Of a stretch of 64,000 nt of DNA, positions 46,907 through 61,442 are shown one piece after another. The DNA is taken from positions 9,927,501 through 9,991,500 of the forward strand of contig NC_064012.1 of the NCBI RefSeq assembly GCF_932276165.1, written 5' to 3'. Source of the stretch: Plutella xylostella. Lineage: Eukaryota; Arthropoda; Insecta; Lepidoptera; Plutellidae. Made by a program: the position numbers and the translations under genes. Positions within the stretch are counted from its first letter, which is position 1; the number at the start of each line of letters is the position of its first letter. The notes below the pieces were generated by a model, which saw only the letters and a list, made by a program, of their open reading frames with translations, had not been told where the DNA came from and ran no database searches.

Positions 46907-47859
46907 TTAGTGTCAGATTCAATACAATTTGAATCGGAAAATAGTTATCAAAACAAGTTCGCGATAGGTAATAGAAATAGGTGTCTGGCGTCCATTTGTA
47001 TATAGGTATATTTTCTATGTACCTCTGTATATTCCAGTAACTAGACGATGATATATCTCTGTCGTTTGTAGGCAATTAAAAGCCGATATGAATCGAGTGA
47101 TTCCTGTCACACATCTGCAGTACACATTTATAATTCTACCCAAGTATAGGACATGAAAACACTAGCTTTTTGTTGCAATCAACTTGTAAAGTGTAGTACT
47201 TATTACAAGTTACTTGAAGTTACAGACTAATCGTGGGTGCCGTCAACTGCAGCAAATTATGTGCATTATGTGATTTGCTCCTCCCTTTTTTCTGTTAAAG
47301 CATTCACTCAAAGACGTGGGAACACTACAACGTGGTTTGGTTCCTTTTATAACAAGCCGTGCAATGTGAAAACAAGATGCGCGGAGTTTCAAGGGCTTTA
47401 GCAATTCATAAATAACGCCACAGCTACACTAGTTGTGTGTGGAGACATGTGATTATTGCATTACAGATAATGGGGTGGAGTAAATGGTATAACAAGTTGA
47501 TAGTTAGGGTGAAGGCGGCTGAAGTTGGAACAATGATAGATTTCTTAATTAATGAAGATACTTCTTGTACTTGTGTTGTGCAATCCCACCTAGGTATTGC
47601 CTGTCTGTCTATAAACCTATTTAGTTGGAAGAATATTTGGCTGGAAGAGTAATAATAATACACTACTCAGATTGAGTTTTCTGTCGTGTCTACCGATCTG
47701 AATACCATTGCAAAGTAGTCATTCTTAAGATGATAACAGTTTGATAGCCTTGATACTAAATACCTGTGACTACTCTCATGTTTTATGATATCATCAACGT
47801 AGTCGCCCTACGTAACTTTGTGATAACGAGCTACAATTTATCCGTCACAACATACGATA

Positions 47860-48066
47860 TACAGGGTGCTACAAAAATTGGTATAGTAAGCCAAAAGGGG
47901 TGATTTAGAGGGTTTCATAGGTTTCTGAGGCATAGTAACTTTCTTTGTCACGAGACGTTATCACTATGGATTGTTATTCACGAATTTAACAGAAAAAAAA
48001 TATGAATGACGATACGAGCCGGTAACCTTCTCTCTGCTTAGTACACCATTTTACCAACACCCTGCA
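47860..48066. mobile_element. Hairpin MITE, TACAGGxTGTTGCAAAA family, copy 4
   Basis: TACAGGGTGCTACAAAAATT at the left, ATTTTACCAACACCCTGCA at the right; AAGCCAAAAGGGGTGATTTA is shared in form with copy 2. Lies upstream of the perlecan start. Confidence 0.75.
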
Positions 48067-49792
48067 TTCAACTTAATACACTTGTGAATGGCCCTTGGTT
48101 TTGTCAATCGATAGCCATTACGATTTTCACTATTACGAGAACTAGACACAGACTTGTCTAGGACTTCAATTCGCCTGTAGAATTTGGACCCCTAAAAATA
48201 GATTTTTGTGTTCGAGAGAGAGATGCTCTTTACTTGATGATAATAAGGCCGAAGTGGTTCATTCAACACCGACAACCGACCTAAAAAAGACACTGAAACA
48301 ACGAAACATCTCAAATTACAACTAAAAACTCTCATGTTGATGAAAAACTAATTTAGGACCACCATAAAAATGAGTTGATTTATTGTGAACATGCTTTGCG
48401 TAGGAGATGGACGCGAGATGGACGGGTGAATTCGAATAATAAAATAAGATAACAATCTTAACAAAGTCTAATGGGTTTTTAGGGCAGACGTGAAACTTAA
48501 TATCACTAACAGCACAGTTTTTACTAACTCTGATTTCATTAATTTCTATGAAAAATATTTAATCAAATTTATTTAGTGGAGACGTTAAACCTATAGGTAC
48601 TGTATACAGACTGTTGACAGTGTTTATCGGTCCGCTCCGATCAATCGAAGTAAGTGAATAGGTAAAGAAATAAACATAAATACAGCGTAGAGCTTACTGT
48701 TTTACGAGAACTTAAAAAATGGTTGCGAATCTGTACTCGGTAACGAAAGTATGTCATCACTTCTCATTACCAGCCCGCCGAGCCGTACCCGAGAAAGAAA
48801 CCTGCCTGCTATCTCAACATGCATGAATGAAAACTAAGGATCATTCCACGACACACGTCTGCTACTTAAAAATATAACTTTTCTTATTTACTTTAACCAT
48901 TCGGTCTACAACGTAAGGCCTTATTTGAGACTCCTGCAATGCTACTAAACTTCAGCTAACTAATTCAGTAAATCACTGTTGCGTTATCAAATATAACAAC
49001 TTCTGTGATAGAAGCCGCTGAATTGTGGGGTAGAGCGGAATACGGAAAAATAATCAAATCAAAATAGTTTACTTAAACATCGTCGGTGGCATGTCACATT
49101 AAAGGCCCTATTTAAATTAAGCGAATGAGCCAGTCGTTGTACAATTGTTCGCCACGCAACGAAAAACTTCCATGTCATACTGCCATGATTGAATGGACAT
49201 TTTTAGATATTTCCAATATGTACAGCTATAACCATGACACACACACATTTGCACTAAAGACACCCCTATAGAACTGCTTGAGTGTGCGTTAAGTTGAGAC
49301 GTCATAGTTTAAAAAGTCAGTCGCAGTGTCGTTTAGGGTTTTGCAACAGGAATATCCTATTTTCATCGTCTGGGGGCAAAAACAGTGGCACGGTCGTTCC
49401 ATCTTTTTTCGAAGCAGTTCAGGCCGTATTTGACCCCCTATAACCTAACTTTGGGGTGGAAAGAACTAGATTTCTGGATTTTCAGAATACCTACAGTGAA
49501 TGTCTGACATTGAGTGAACCCAGTAAATTTCAAATCACATTAAATGTGAACCAGTACTTTAGGAATTATAAATACTTTCTCAATTTGTCACTCACTCGCT
49601 CACGGGCTGCTCTCTGACTGATGTTCAGAATGACGAGTGATGACATAAAGTTTATATGCACCGTGATAGTGATAGCAAGACTTGCAAGCAGCAAAGTGCT
49701 AGCGCGGGTCACTGCATTACGGCACTTCGATACGGTTTAGACAAAAACTAGCATTGTGTGACACTTAGTTTCAAACTAATATTAATTCTGTT

Positions 49793-49828
49793 GGGGTCAG
49801 GCTGGGGGGACGGGGCGGGGTGGGGGGG
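49793..49828 (+). repeat. G-rich run with G-quadruplex pattern
   Basis: Five G runs of 4 to 7 separated by loops of 1 to 7 bases (GGGGTCAGGCTGGGGGG, ACGGGGCGGGGTGGGGGGG). Fits a G4-forming pattern on the plus strand; unusual in this AT-rich window. Confidence 0.7.
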
Positions 49829-50616
49829 TTGTCGCGTGCTGCCGCCGTGCCATAGGCTTCCTGGTTCGGTTACCGGTACAGAACTCCACAAAAAGTTGCT
49901 CTTTATGCAAATCGGTGCATCGTCACGATAATACTCCTGGCTGTCTTTTTAAAGTTAACCTTTTTAAAATAGCGTTTCATCACTCGTTCATTAAGCGTAG
50001 GTAAAGAATACATGCAACGTTGACAGTAATCGATGTGTGACTGCGATGATATATGCCCAATATTATTCGTAATTGATATATTTGCAATGAATGTAGGTAA
50101 GTACTGCCTATATTATTTTGAACCAAAACATTTTCAACTCGAAAAAAAATTGTATCGCAAAGAACAAATATGTGTGAAACATAAATGCCATCCGTATTTA
50201 AGACAGGTATTTAAAAATATCATGAAAGCTGACAATCGGAATCGGGTCTGTTCTTCATTACATTGAATTTTTGCTAAACGATTGTATTGCATGCATTTCT
50301 GTTTACACTTTATTATGTTATATTTATTATAATAATGTATACTGACAGAAAAATAAACGTTTATTTTTAAGTTAAACCGGCTTGTAGGCAGATTATAAAT
50401 GTGTCCACTTAGAAAGCTTAAATGCTTGTTCCGGAATTATTAAGGCGCCCACTTCTTCCTCTTCTACACATAGGTAGATATACCAAGTCGTAATATAAAA
50501 GTAAACAGTTTTAACCCCATCGAAAAAGAGGGATTTTATACGTTTGACTGTGGCCTTCGAACCCCCAAAACAGACAGAAAATAATTATTCATTAGCAGCA
50601 TTTTTGTGTTAAATAC

Positions 50617-50825
50617 ACTGACGAACAATGAAAGAGTTCCACTCACAACATGCCATCACCAAAATACCCCAATTTCAAACATTTGATTAAAAAATTGAAC
50701 CAAAAGTTTTTAAAATTGGTAGTATTCTGATGCGCTATTAAAAATGTACTTCAATGTCGCAGTCATTGTCCATTTATGAGTAATTTGGTGATATTGTCAC
50801 TGGACCTTTTTCATTGCTCGTGAGT
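50617..50825. mobile_element. MITE of the ACTCACGxGC family, copy E
   Basis: Ends ACTGACGAACAATGAAAGAG and CCTTTTTCATTGCTCGTGAGT, 209 bp, in upstream DNA. Confidence 0.8.
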
Positions 50826-53800
50826 TGAGTCATTTTGTATTTATTTTAAACTTCACGTATTCGTAGTTTGTGCTCGATGTGTGCACTGGCTGTGGTGTCG
50901 CTAAATATGTGCGAGCATCCAGCTAATGAGCATGCTTGCTTAAGAACACTTCCCAACTTAAACTGCTTAAATTGCGTGTTTATATTTCGTTTAGACTGTA
51001 AGTTTTTTGATTCGTCTGGTTTGGGATAAGGTGGCGGTTTATATACTACAAATTTATAACACCTTTGAATTGAAATATTCATTAAATATTAGAATGGTAA
51101 TTATATTTTCAGCTCTATTATCTCGAAAAGCCTATAAAGCTAGTCGAAGGACCATAATATTGATTGAATGTTTCAAAATATTATGTAGTATAGGCTACAC
51201 AGTGGCAGCATTTTTTTATCACACAGGTAGCATTACAATGTGAAACAAAAACCATCCTTAGAGTTCAAAGTCTATAGACATCTTCAAGGCCAAAGTTCGT
51301 CAGCACTACCTCCAAGTGCAGAACGATCAACAAAATTGATTTTAAATATATTTTATTTGATGATGATGATATTATACTATATTAGTTTATTATATTTTGT
51401 ATTATTAGTATGTATTAGGTATATTATAATATAATGTAGGAATATATTTATATATGTATGTATATCATTTGTATAGCTATTATGTATAAGTAAGTATATC
51501 TCTGTGTCTCGATTTAAGTAGATAAACTTCTCTCCTCTCAGCCTATCGCACTACCAACCACTTTCTCGACATCACCAAAGGTTAACTGGTAGAGAATGCT
51601 ACTAGCATTAAGTTCGCCTTTGTACAATGTTTTTTTATGTGCAATAAAGAATTTATAATAATAATAATAAGAACCATCCATGGTTGTATTCAATCCTAAT
51701 AACTCCTAAGAAGAGGTGTCAGAATCCTACAGGTGGAATGGGGCATTGTGTTCCAACGAGAATAAGCATAAAGTAACCGATACGGCAGCACTGTTACAGT
51801 TAAAGTTATTAGCTCTATTATGAGACAATGTGCGGTTGAATACAAGAAGTAGGCAGAATAACTAGTACGTTGACAGACGCGGAAAGTATAGAAGCCTACT
51901 CTTTACCGTAACTTAAATGTACCTGGCTAGAAGTTAGAGTCATCCCGCGAGCTTTGAAACTAGTCTAGGAATTTATTCATCGACACCAGAAACAGTCAAG
52001 ACATGGTTTCGTATTATAGTAAGGTTTTCCCGTGGAATCGTTGCCTGTGTAATAGGTACTAAAAAAGTGAAGACCAAAAAAATGACACCCTGTCAGTTTC
52101 ACATCTGAGTAGGTCAAGCTAGCAGAATTTGGGTATGGCGCTTAAGTTTATGCTTCGGTAGATTTAATTAGGTGAGAAAGTAGTCCACAAACTTCTCATA
52201 GGTACTATGAAATCCGAAGGATCAAAAATAAAATCACTATAAAAATTGGCATTTTATAAAATGTATAAGTATCTTATCTTATAACATTTGCTATGTGTAA
52301 TATGATAAACTGTGTTGTGTAGTCTGCACTCACTTTATGGAGGAGGTAATACATAATATAGTATTAAGAATTAATAAATTTACTTTTAACTTTTATTCAA
52401 ATCCTATTGGAAATTGTGCGAAATATAGGCATTGTAGAGCACTATGTGAGCCGTACGAGGGGTGCAGTGCGCACTTACTAATAAATAAATTAAATGTGTC
52501 AGAATCCCCTTAATCTGATGCATCCATTTTTAGGTCTCCGCAGCCGAAGCCAAATGGCTAAAACCCATGCGTTTTCGCGTGAAATGGTAAGTAATTTCGA
52601 CTTTATAATTGTTAAAAAGAACAAAAATAACCTTTTTGTATTTTAAACATAATTGAAAAGACTAATAACATTTTTAATTTAAGTAAATATTGCTGAATAG
52701 AGAGGCTTAAATAAGAAGGCCCACATAGTGCCCACACAGTTCTAGTTACTAGTCAATTACTTATTTATCTCATCTACCCACTACTATCATGGTCTCTAAA
52801 TGAAACGGTAACACTTTAACGATGTTTGCTCAGTGTCAATTTAAAAATGGCAATTAAATATATGTATATATTTTGTAATGATAATTTAAGATTAGTTATT
52901 TGTATGTTCAAGTAGGTATATATTTTTGTAGTTCTATTGCATTAATTACTATCTTAGAATGCATCTGTCCAAAGACTTTGTTGTGTATACGGTTGCTTAG
53001 GCGATTTGTATATTAGTCTAAGGTTTAGTTTAGGTCGGGTAAGGGCTTAGAAAGGTAAAGGGTATTCCATACCTTAAATCTTATATAGATAAATTATATG
53101 ACAGAACCGAAACAGCGCTTTAGCAGTAATATCGTTCAACATTACCCTACGACTTTCATATAAACTAAGGCTTTTATTTACATAATGTCTATAAAGATGA
53201 GCCGTGGAATGCCACTGTGCTATTATAAATGTCTAAAAATAGATGTAGAGTATAAACGAGTTTTCTTTTGCAAGTCAAATGATGGAATGCTATTGCACCC
53301 TGCATTATATACAGTTATCTACAATGCATGAAATGTACGGAAAGAGTTAAAATTATTTGGAATGGAATTGCAGAAAAATATAATTTACCTACTTACGTAC
53401 TTAATTAACTTGAGCATAGCGCGGAGCGTTGAGCGGCGCTTAAGATGCGGAGCATTGAAAATGATAAATAATTGTATGGTTTTGGCGAAGATGTAGCATC
53501 GAATTAAATCGAACTAGGTATTTTCTGTAAATCAACAAATACACAGATACTTAGGTACAGTACAGATTAATGAATGTTCTCAACTGGAAATAATTTTACT
53601 GGAATCAGTTGCCTATTAAAAACTGCCGTAACTACACCTACTTGGAGAGCGCGATAAGATTGTTTACTTTATGCCCCCTGACCTACGATCCTGCTTTTAT
53701 CGAAGCCAAGGGTCTAAGGGCTGAGGCAGCAACTGATTAAAATATATGTCACCGAGCGAGATGTTAGCAACAACACGGATGGATGACCGCTAAACCGGAC

Positions 53801-56800
53801 CTCACACCATGATAAATATTCTTCAACAGCTACGGTTACGAAAACAAACAAAAACTACCTACCACTTCTCTGATAATTTTTTATCTATTCCCAAACATGT
53901 GACAGAAAGAAAAATCTGTTCCAACTCGTACTACAATACCGTTTTAAATAATCATGTTTACTCTCGTAAAAAGATCAAGTTCATGGTTAGGCACTGAAGA
54001 TAGTGTATTTTTAGGAGTTGTTAATTTGAAATATTAAATGGCTTAATAAATTAATGTCCAATTTAGGAATCCAGAATTTGGATTGAATATTGAAAATTCA
54101 ATAAGTATTCCATATAAGTAATGCTGAAATGGTCTACTAAATTGTCACGCTAAATATGTAATTAGACCAAGAGAAATGTAATGTTTAGACACCATTTGAG
54201 TTTCAAATCGAAGTGTCTGGGACGAGCGGTAATCTACATAGAAAGCGTTTGTTTCTGGATAAAGAGAGGATAATCGTTTATCTTATACAAACTTGTGTCC
54301 CAACATCAAAGTGTGTATAATATGTGAGTCGGTGGTTAATTTTGCCGTTGTTTGTTTTTAGACAAGAGATCGCTTGAGATAGAGCCTCTTTGTTGCCTCA
54401 TCCTTATACTCGGAATGGCTGTTTATAGTATTTGACTGGATGCCTCTACGCAGGATTCGCGTCCTTTCGTGTATTTGTCGGCGTATTATTATTACCTATG
54501 CTTCATCAACACATATGCGAAGTCTTGGCTTATTCTTGGCTTAAGTCCTCTTGGACATCTTTCCGTAGATTTTTGTCAATAAATCAATTTAGCTAAGTAT
54601 TGTGATTTTATACATAATTTAGATGTATAGATAAATGTTATGAAGTACTTAACTGAAAAGTTTTCATACACGCAAAAACTGTGCTTTTTCATATATTTAA
54701 TACTATTTTTATCTTTTTTTAAATAAAATAGGGTATATTTATTGGTTTATTTATTTCGTCATTCTCACACCATCGCATTTAACCAACAGTACATTAGGTG
54801 GTGCCGGTTATCGAACCCGACGCCAAACAAACATACATGTATATATTTATATCAAAAGGAACAGCATCATCTGACACTTCAGTTTTATGTTATTTGAACT
54901 AAAACAAATACAGCAATCGACATTCCGATTATTTCCTATGTATAATCGAATATTGTTTATTTTTCTAGAGATTAAACAAATCAAGGACTGGTTCACACGG
55001 CATTTATCGTAGGTCGACAGCCAAGCAACGTAGGCGGAGGTGCGTTTGCTTAAGGCTTCCCCAGTTTACACTTCCTAAGTTACGTCACATTACACTCACT
55101 TGCTCAGTGGATATTTTTATAAGGCTTGCCTTTTTAAACTACTTGACCGGACGATATAGTGGTTAGTGACCCTGAATCTGAAATACCGAAGGTCCCGGGT
55201 TCGATCGCCGTTAAGGATAGATATTAATTCTTCTACGGTGTTAAGGTACCACTAGCAAAAAATACCTATATGCAATTTTTGGTAATAAATAGACACGATT
55301 TTTAGTATTTAGATTTTTTTCATTTTTCAAATAATAGTACCTACTCATTTACAATTGTGAATAACTGATAACTGTCATAAGTTAAAATTAATCACTTATA
55401 TATGCACTTCGTGCTTTCGTTCGTAAGGCACAATGATCTGTTAATATACGTTCGGCGGAGTGCTCCCACGCATTACCACTCCGACTGTAAGTAATATCAT
55501 AATTCATAGCTCAGATCTGTGATAATTTTTGTTTGGCTAACAGTCTAAATAACTATACTCAACATAATTACATCGCTTTTAAATATCGCTGGTTTTCAAA
55601 TATTACCTATGTCAACATGTTTTGTTAAGAAACTGGCATTAACAAGTAAGCATTTACAGATTCATAGATATTATAATACCTACTTGTTAAAATTTGATGA
55701 ATGTTACAATCGAATATTTAAAAAAATAATACACGAGAACCTTACGATGGGCACAGGCACTTTCGTAAATCTAATCCCAAGTCTACCTCTTCAGCAAAGC
55801 TACCTCTACACAGGGTACAATTTTATCAGTGTCGTTTAGTAAATAATTAGTTTTTTTAAATCAATTTGCCATAAAGGTTATTTGAAAAAATATTACACCT
55901 CTATGGTGTTTATTTCTTTTTGTAATTCCAGGTAAAAACTTTTTAAGGCGAGGTGTAGGATTTAACGGAGGTTGCTGGAAAAAGCTAGTAACACATAAAA
56001 CGGTAGTTAAACTTTTTATCTATACTCCAACTTGTCAGTATAAGTGAAAACATCAATATAATGTTCTTGACCACCATAACCCATTTAGTTAAAGGTTTGA
56101 AGTGGAAATTGAATCTGTTGAGAATGTATTGAGATTAGTGATGCATTAACAAACCCATATTAAATTTATGAAACATAAACATAACTGATTTGAATAGTCA
56201 ATTTATGTTTCTTTTAAGATCTATATTTCTCATAATGATGTGAATGTAACTATTGATCATGATGAGCCATCGTAAGATTAACGGGTTATCCATACATTTA
56301 ACCGAGCAGAATCTAAAATAAAATATGGCACTCTTCATATAATTATTTTTGTGTTTAAGTATTTACTGAATACTAAGCACATAAACAAAATTTCTGAGTC
56401 TTCTGACTAACAATATTTTAAACCAACACTGCCACAAATGCAAGAAAAAAGCACAGAAACGAATTTACCTATATGTATATCTCGTCACTATGAAGACAAC
56501 CCACTGTCCAGAAGTGACCAATAATTTGAGTTAGAACTTCGTCGACATAGGTAATAGTTAAGTTCTGCATGGCCGCGCAACGAGCATGTTATGCTATTCT
56601 GGGAGCTTCGAATAATAAATGGAGAACAAAACCGGGAAATTAAAATTTTCTAACGAGTCTCTACCGTATCAATTATTCTCTGTATCGCCGGGATAGTCTG
56701 TTTTATACATTTCGCTCGAATTGGTATGAGATGATTATAATTCCAGACTAAACTATTGCTGCATTTGTACTTAATTGAAGTAACGCTTTGTTAGTTTTTA

Positions 56801-58989
56801 ACCCAACCAAATAAATAGGTTTATTTAAAGAGAGCTATTACTAGCTATCCAGTCTGTGCTAATATTTTTAATGCAAAAAGTATGTTTGTTGTTCTTTGGT
56901 GTCGCAAAAAAGTGATGGAATGGTGTATTTTTTTGCAAATGATTGGGAGGCTGGAAAATAGCAAAGAGATGGTGCATTTAATACCTCTGTTCCCGTTGCA
57001 AAACATTAATATAAACATTAAAAGGAGAGAAGCTTGCGGGTAGTAAATAATAAGACCAGCAAATGACATAAGCAAATTAAAAAAAAGATTCCGACGAATT
57101 GATAACCTCCTCTTTTTTTGAAGTCCGTTAATAAAAAATACAGTAGGTATTTTATTTTTTGAGTAAATTAACTAAAGCATAAAGTAGCTCAATGAATATT
57201 TAGCCAATCACAGAACTGTATGTCATAAGTTCTGCTCAACACATCCTCATTTCAGAAGCCGCCGGAGAGTATGCATATGCAAGTGAGACTATTGGAGGCA
57301 TTTCCTTTGTCGAAAGCGTTATTTGACAGCGACATAGGGTTGTTAACCCCGCTGATCTAGTCCCGTTATGCACCCGAGGCGGTGCGCATACGCAGGCCAT
57401 CGGTGCAGTTCACGAGCCTCTAAACAAGGAGGGTGCTGTTTTGATTGCTAACTGACTATCATTGATAGATGCCTTCGGGGAATAGCCACTTGATGGTCAT
57501 TGAGAAGCGCCATTATCTAAGGATGTTGCACTCGGTTTCTGATTTTCTTTATGCGAATATTTTCAAGAGTTTATAGTACGTGATCTGGTTAAGGATATTA
57601 TTATGTATACCTACATATAATAATAAAATGTACAAGTTTGATACAGAGGCATAAGTTAATTAAAGCCGTTTAAATATCAATATCGATATTGCTCAACTTA
57701 AAAACCCAATTTTTACGGTGGGAGGTTATAAATGGAACCATCTTCAATAATATAATTGATTTTATTTTATTAAGCCGATTAAATTGACAGTGTTCTGAAA
57801 TACAATATTATATATTACTTTATGGACGGTTACTGCTGTTTCAATCAAACTAATGGTTTGTAGTCACTACCTGTCTCACTGATAAAACCACTTAATATCA
57901 AGATGAATATAATACTGCCTTTTTATTGCAAAGGATACAATGTAGCGTCACGGGTTCGATTCCTAGTCGGGTGTATAACTTGTAATAGTCATTCATTTAC
58001 AGGGCACTTTGATAGGCTAAAGTGATGAAGGGATACCTACATAGTAGGAAAGAATATTATGAAAAGAACACAATGACATAAGTACTTCGTTGACAAAAGC
58101 ACTGGAGCAAAAGTAAGCTTTGAAAACTGGTTCAATTAAAGACAAATTCTATATTTGAAACTAAAACAAAGAAACAAAAAATACAAGGATGCATCCGCCT
58201 CCCGTGTCAGGGGTTGAGGCGTTTGCGGTCACAAATAAATATATCGACAAATCAAAGAGTGTTTGAAACAAATATGAGAACTGAAATATGATTAGGCCTG
58301 AAACAACAGCGACAACACATGGTACTGTCAATGACGTAGAGAAAGAATTATGTTCACGCAGAAGACGAGATATGAAATTAGTGTAAAGTTTGTTTGTTCT
58401 GATAAGAAGATAACCGCGAAGGCTGTTACACCTACTTCATAGCTAATGATATAATACTAAGACACCAAAGCCGAAATTGCCATGTGTTTCTTTAGGAACC
58501 GACATTCATTAATGGAAACCAGGAAACTTAGGAAAACTTTTTAGCGTGGTACTTACACCTAACTTGTTAACTTCAGGTGGCAAGTCTCGATGGGAAGATA
58601 ATAGTCTCTGACACAATGTCTAAATAAGTCTTGAATCATGGCACTACTTACGAAATTATTCAGCTTACTTATTTTACTATGGTCCCTACTTCCACAAGGC
58701 TTTTTTTATTGTATGTATGTTTTTTTATCGAGAGCCCGGCTTTTCATGAAGTACTAGGACTTTATTTCAAACACTAAATAAAAAAATACATACATATATC
58801 ACATAAAATTCCAAACATTAGTCCAACTAAGTCCAATTTTAAGTTGGAAACTCCTAATCGAACTCTTCCAAATAGTGGCGCAAACTTTTTAGTTTTTCCG
58901 GACGATAGATAGCCGGGCGCAGATGGGGCCTAATCGGTTGCTTAGTAATTAAGGTTGAGTTACATGCAGTGGAAATATGTCACACTTAC
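50826..58989. other. Upstream noncoding DNA
   Basis: AT-rich; apart from the SINE fragment at 55144-55231 and short AT-rich microsatellites (for example near 51655), no gene or repeat that I can name. A lone B-box-like word (GGGTTCGATTCC) lies near 57952. Confidence 0.4.
55144..55231 (+). mobile_element. SINE head fragment, related to 44552-44824
   Basis: ATATAGTGGTTAGTGACCCT and CGAAGGTCCCGGGTTCGAT match the A and B boxes of the SINE at 44.5 kb; the body is lost after about 55230. Confidence 0.75.
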
Positions 58990-59123
58990 TAGTTGGGAGT
59001 TGAGTTTGAATTGTTCGCAGGTTTTAGCGGGCGCGTGCGAGCGCGCGGTGCGAGCGAGTGGGACTAGAGGGTCGCGACCGATTCCGGCGACTTGGCGAGC
59101 CACAATGTGGGGACAAGACGACT
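58990..59123 (-). promoter_or_regulatory. Candidate noncoding first exon and promoter of perlecan
   Basis: A GC-rich, CpG-rich island in AT-rich DNA. On the minus strand it ends in CCAACTA|GTAAGTGTG, a consensus donor, and an arthropod initiator word TCAGT lies at 59125-59121. Joined to the acceptor at 46194-46195 it would give a 5' UTR exon with a 12.8-kb intron. This is inference from signals only. Confidence 0.3.
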
Positions 59124-60024
59124 GACAACGCAGCCATGCACTAAAACAAACATATTATGAACCAACCCTGGCCGCAGTCTTGCCGTGCATCAATTTGAGC
59201 CGATTAATTGGTCGCCTATCGCCTATACGTTTATAGGCGGGATTTATTGATGTCGCTGCAGCGTTTTGGTTTAGACGATTGACCTGCAGCTATTAATATT
59301 CCTGAGTACTGAAATTATATATGTGGTTCATAAGTGCTTTTAAAAAGTTTACTTGACATTTTTTTGATAGGTATGTGAGTATCATAGTTATTTCATGCAC
59401 TTTAAGATATGACGTAGGTTTATAGTATAATTATGTATATGCCATATTGTTTGTAGTTTTATACCCTTCAAAATAAAACCGAAACCATATTTTGTAAGGG
59501 GTGCAGTTTAGGAGATAATATAGATTGTGGTCAGTTTAATTAAGCTACACACTGGCCTTCATAATAATATTATTGACATTAAGCACATTTCAATCGGTAC
59601 ATTGGCGTTTGAAATACCTTTATCAGAGCATTCAGATTCTGTATTTGCTCAAGTAGGATAATTAGTATTGAAGTATTACGTACTTACTTGCGTCCTATAG
59701 GCATTTTAATATCGATGCAGTCAGCCCCTACTCCCCACTGCGCAATTCTGCCTTGATCTTCATGAAATTGTACATAGGTATCGAATTTATTTATATATAA
59801 AATATTCATCGGTACCTAACATCATACCTCTATAGTTGATGCAAAAAAGTGATGCACCATTGCCCTTTTCGTGGCAAATGAAGGCTTACTCTAGCTTTAC
59901 ATAAACGACCGACTATGGCTGTAATGCATTCGGTACGTTTAATTCAACCAGATAGAATCTCACAGAAGTGCTCCGAAACTGTTTTTTTTCGTAAGTTAGA
60001 ATTAGAATAATAAATAATAATAAT

Positions 60025-60170
60025 AATAAATAATAAATATGTGGGGACATCTCACACACGGCCATCCGACCCCAAGCTAGGCAGAACCTGTGTTATGGGT
60101 GTCGGACAGCTGATATATCTACACAAATACATAGATAGATAGATACTAAATATAAATATCAAATCAGAAT
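60025..60170 (+). repeat. Common lepidopteran interspersed repeat fragment
   Basis: GGGGACATCTCACACACGGC, CCCCAAGCTAGGCAGA and a GATAGATAGATA stretch match in form a LINE-tail-type repeat widespread in moths and butterflies (recognition from memory). Preceded by an AAT-rich tract. Confidence 0.5.
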
Positions 60171-60917
60171 GACCCTTCTCGTGAAATAAAATAAATAACT
60201 ACTACAAGTGTCAAGTCACCAGCATATTCGGTAGAGTAATAGAATAGCACCGCTGATCTCATAACAAATTAAGTGCTTGATTCATCCTGCCTACCAACAA
60301 CTGTTCCTACCTCCGTATGACTACGTCTTTAAGATAACGATGATGCATTTATTTATATATCAATACATAAAATACCTACTTATATAAACTGTACTAGGGT
60401 GCTAGGTAAAGGGTACTAGGTAGTCTAGGTACCCTATAGAATACCATGTTTAAAAACGTAGTACGAAGTAGGTACCTAAATTTGTATTTAACCAAACAAA
60501 GTTACATTACGGATACTACCTGTCAAGATCGCCCAGCACAAACTTGAAACACATACCCCAAGAATTCTAGCTGGGAATCTTGACACGAACTTTCAACATG
60601 TACTCAATGTATATAGGGTCCGTTCTGGTACTCAAAACAAGCGACCAAACACCCGGCCAGCCACTAGCTATCAACTTCAAACTGAACTTTCGCGAGGTGC
60701 AAATGACACTGTTACTTACTCCGACTGACCCAAACTGTTCGGGTTTCTATAGAAAGGCGTAATGAAACCAGACTACTCTTTGGAGCTCTAATGCAGAGCA
60801 CAATCTGTTAAGTCGGAAGTGCTTGAGCTACGCTGTTACAGTAACAATTTTTTAAAAACTTTTTTCTAGTTGAAAATATCGTACTTACAAAATTAAAACA
60901 CATTTAAAGAGAGTTCG

Positions 60918-61108
60918 AGTTCTCGAGTGGAGACCACGAACAACGGCAAACGCAGCGTGGGACGCCCTCCTGCCCACTGGGCTGACGACCTTAGGCGGGT
61001 AGCCGGTAGTGGTTGGATGAGGAAGGCCGAGGATCGAGTGTTGTGGCGCTCCTTGGGAGAGGCCTATGTCCAGCAGTGGATGATTATTGGCTGATGATGA
61101 TGATGATA
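60918..61108 (+). mobile_element. RTE-like LINE 3' fragment, same family as 34189-34905
   Basis: About 190 bp nearly identical to the last part of the LINE at 34 kb (GAGTTCTCGAGTGGAGACCA..., GCAGTGGATGATTATTGG), ending in a TGATGATGATGATGA tail. Confidence 0.85.
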
Positions 61109-61442
61109 ATGGCAATTTCTTTGGAACACATCGTTTCACTTTCAGTAACGAATCTTTATTTTAGTGCATGGCTGTGATTCAGTCAGGCGCATATCCATAA
61201 GTTGACGATTATGATTTTCCTATGTTTACATGTGTAACCAAAGTAAATTTTGAGGCATCTTGGAAAAAAAGCCAAGTATCGAACTTATCTTCCTTTTTAT
61301 TTGTTTATTCAAAGTTAGTTTCTCCGTTTGAATTACAACTTGGAATACGTAAAGTTTAAACGAAGCTAATCAAATCATGACGAATGCACCGATAGCTCTA
61401 ACCAAACTAATAGGCGGTCAAGCGCGTGTTTTTATCCTAACC

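Noticed and set aside
57950..57985. B-box-like GGGTTCGATTCC as a SINE or tRNA
   Set aside because: No matching A box or body; too short to call.
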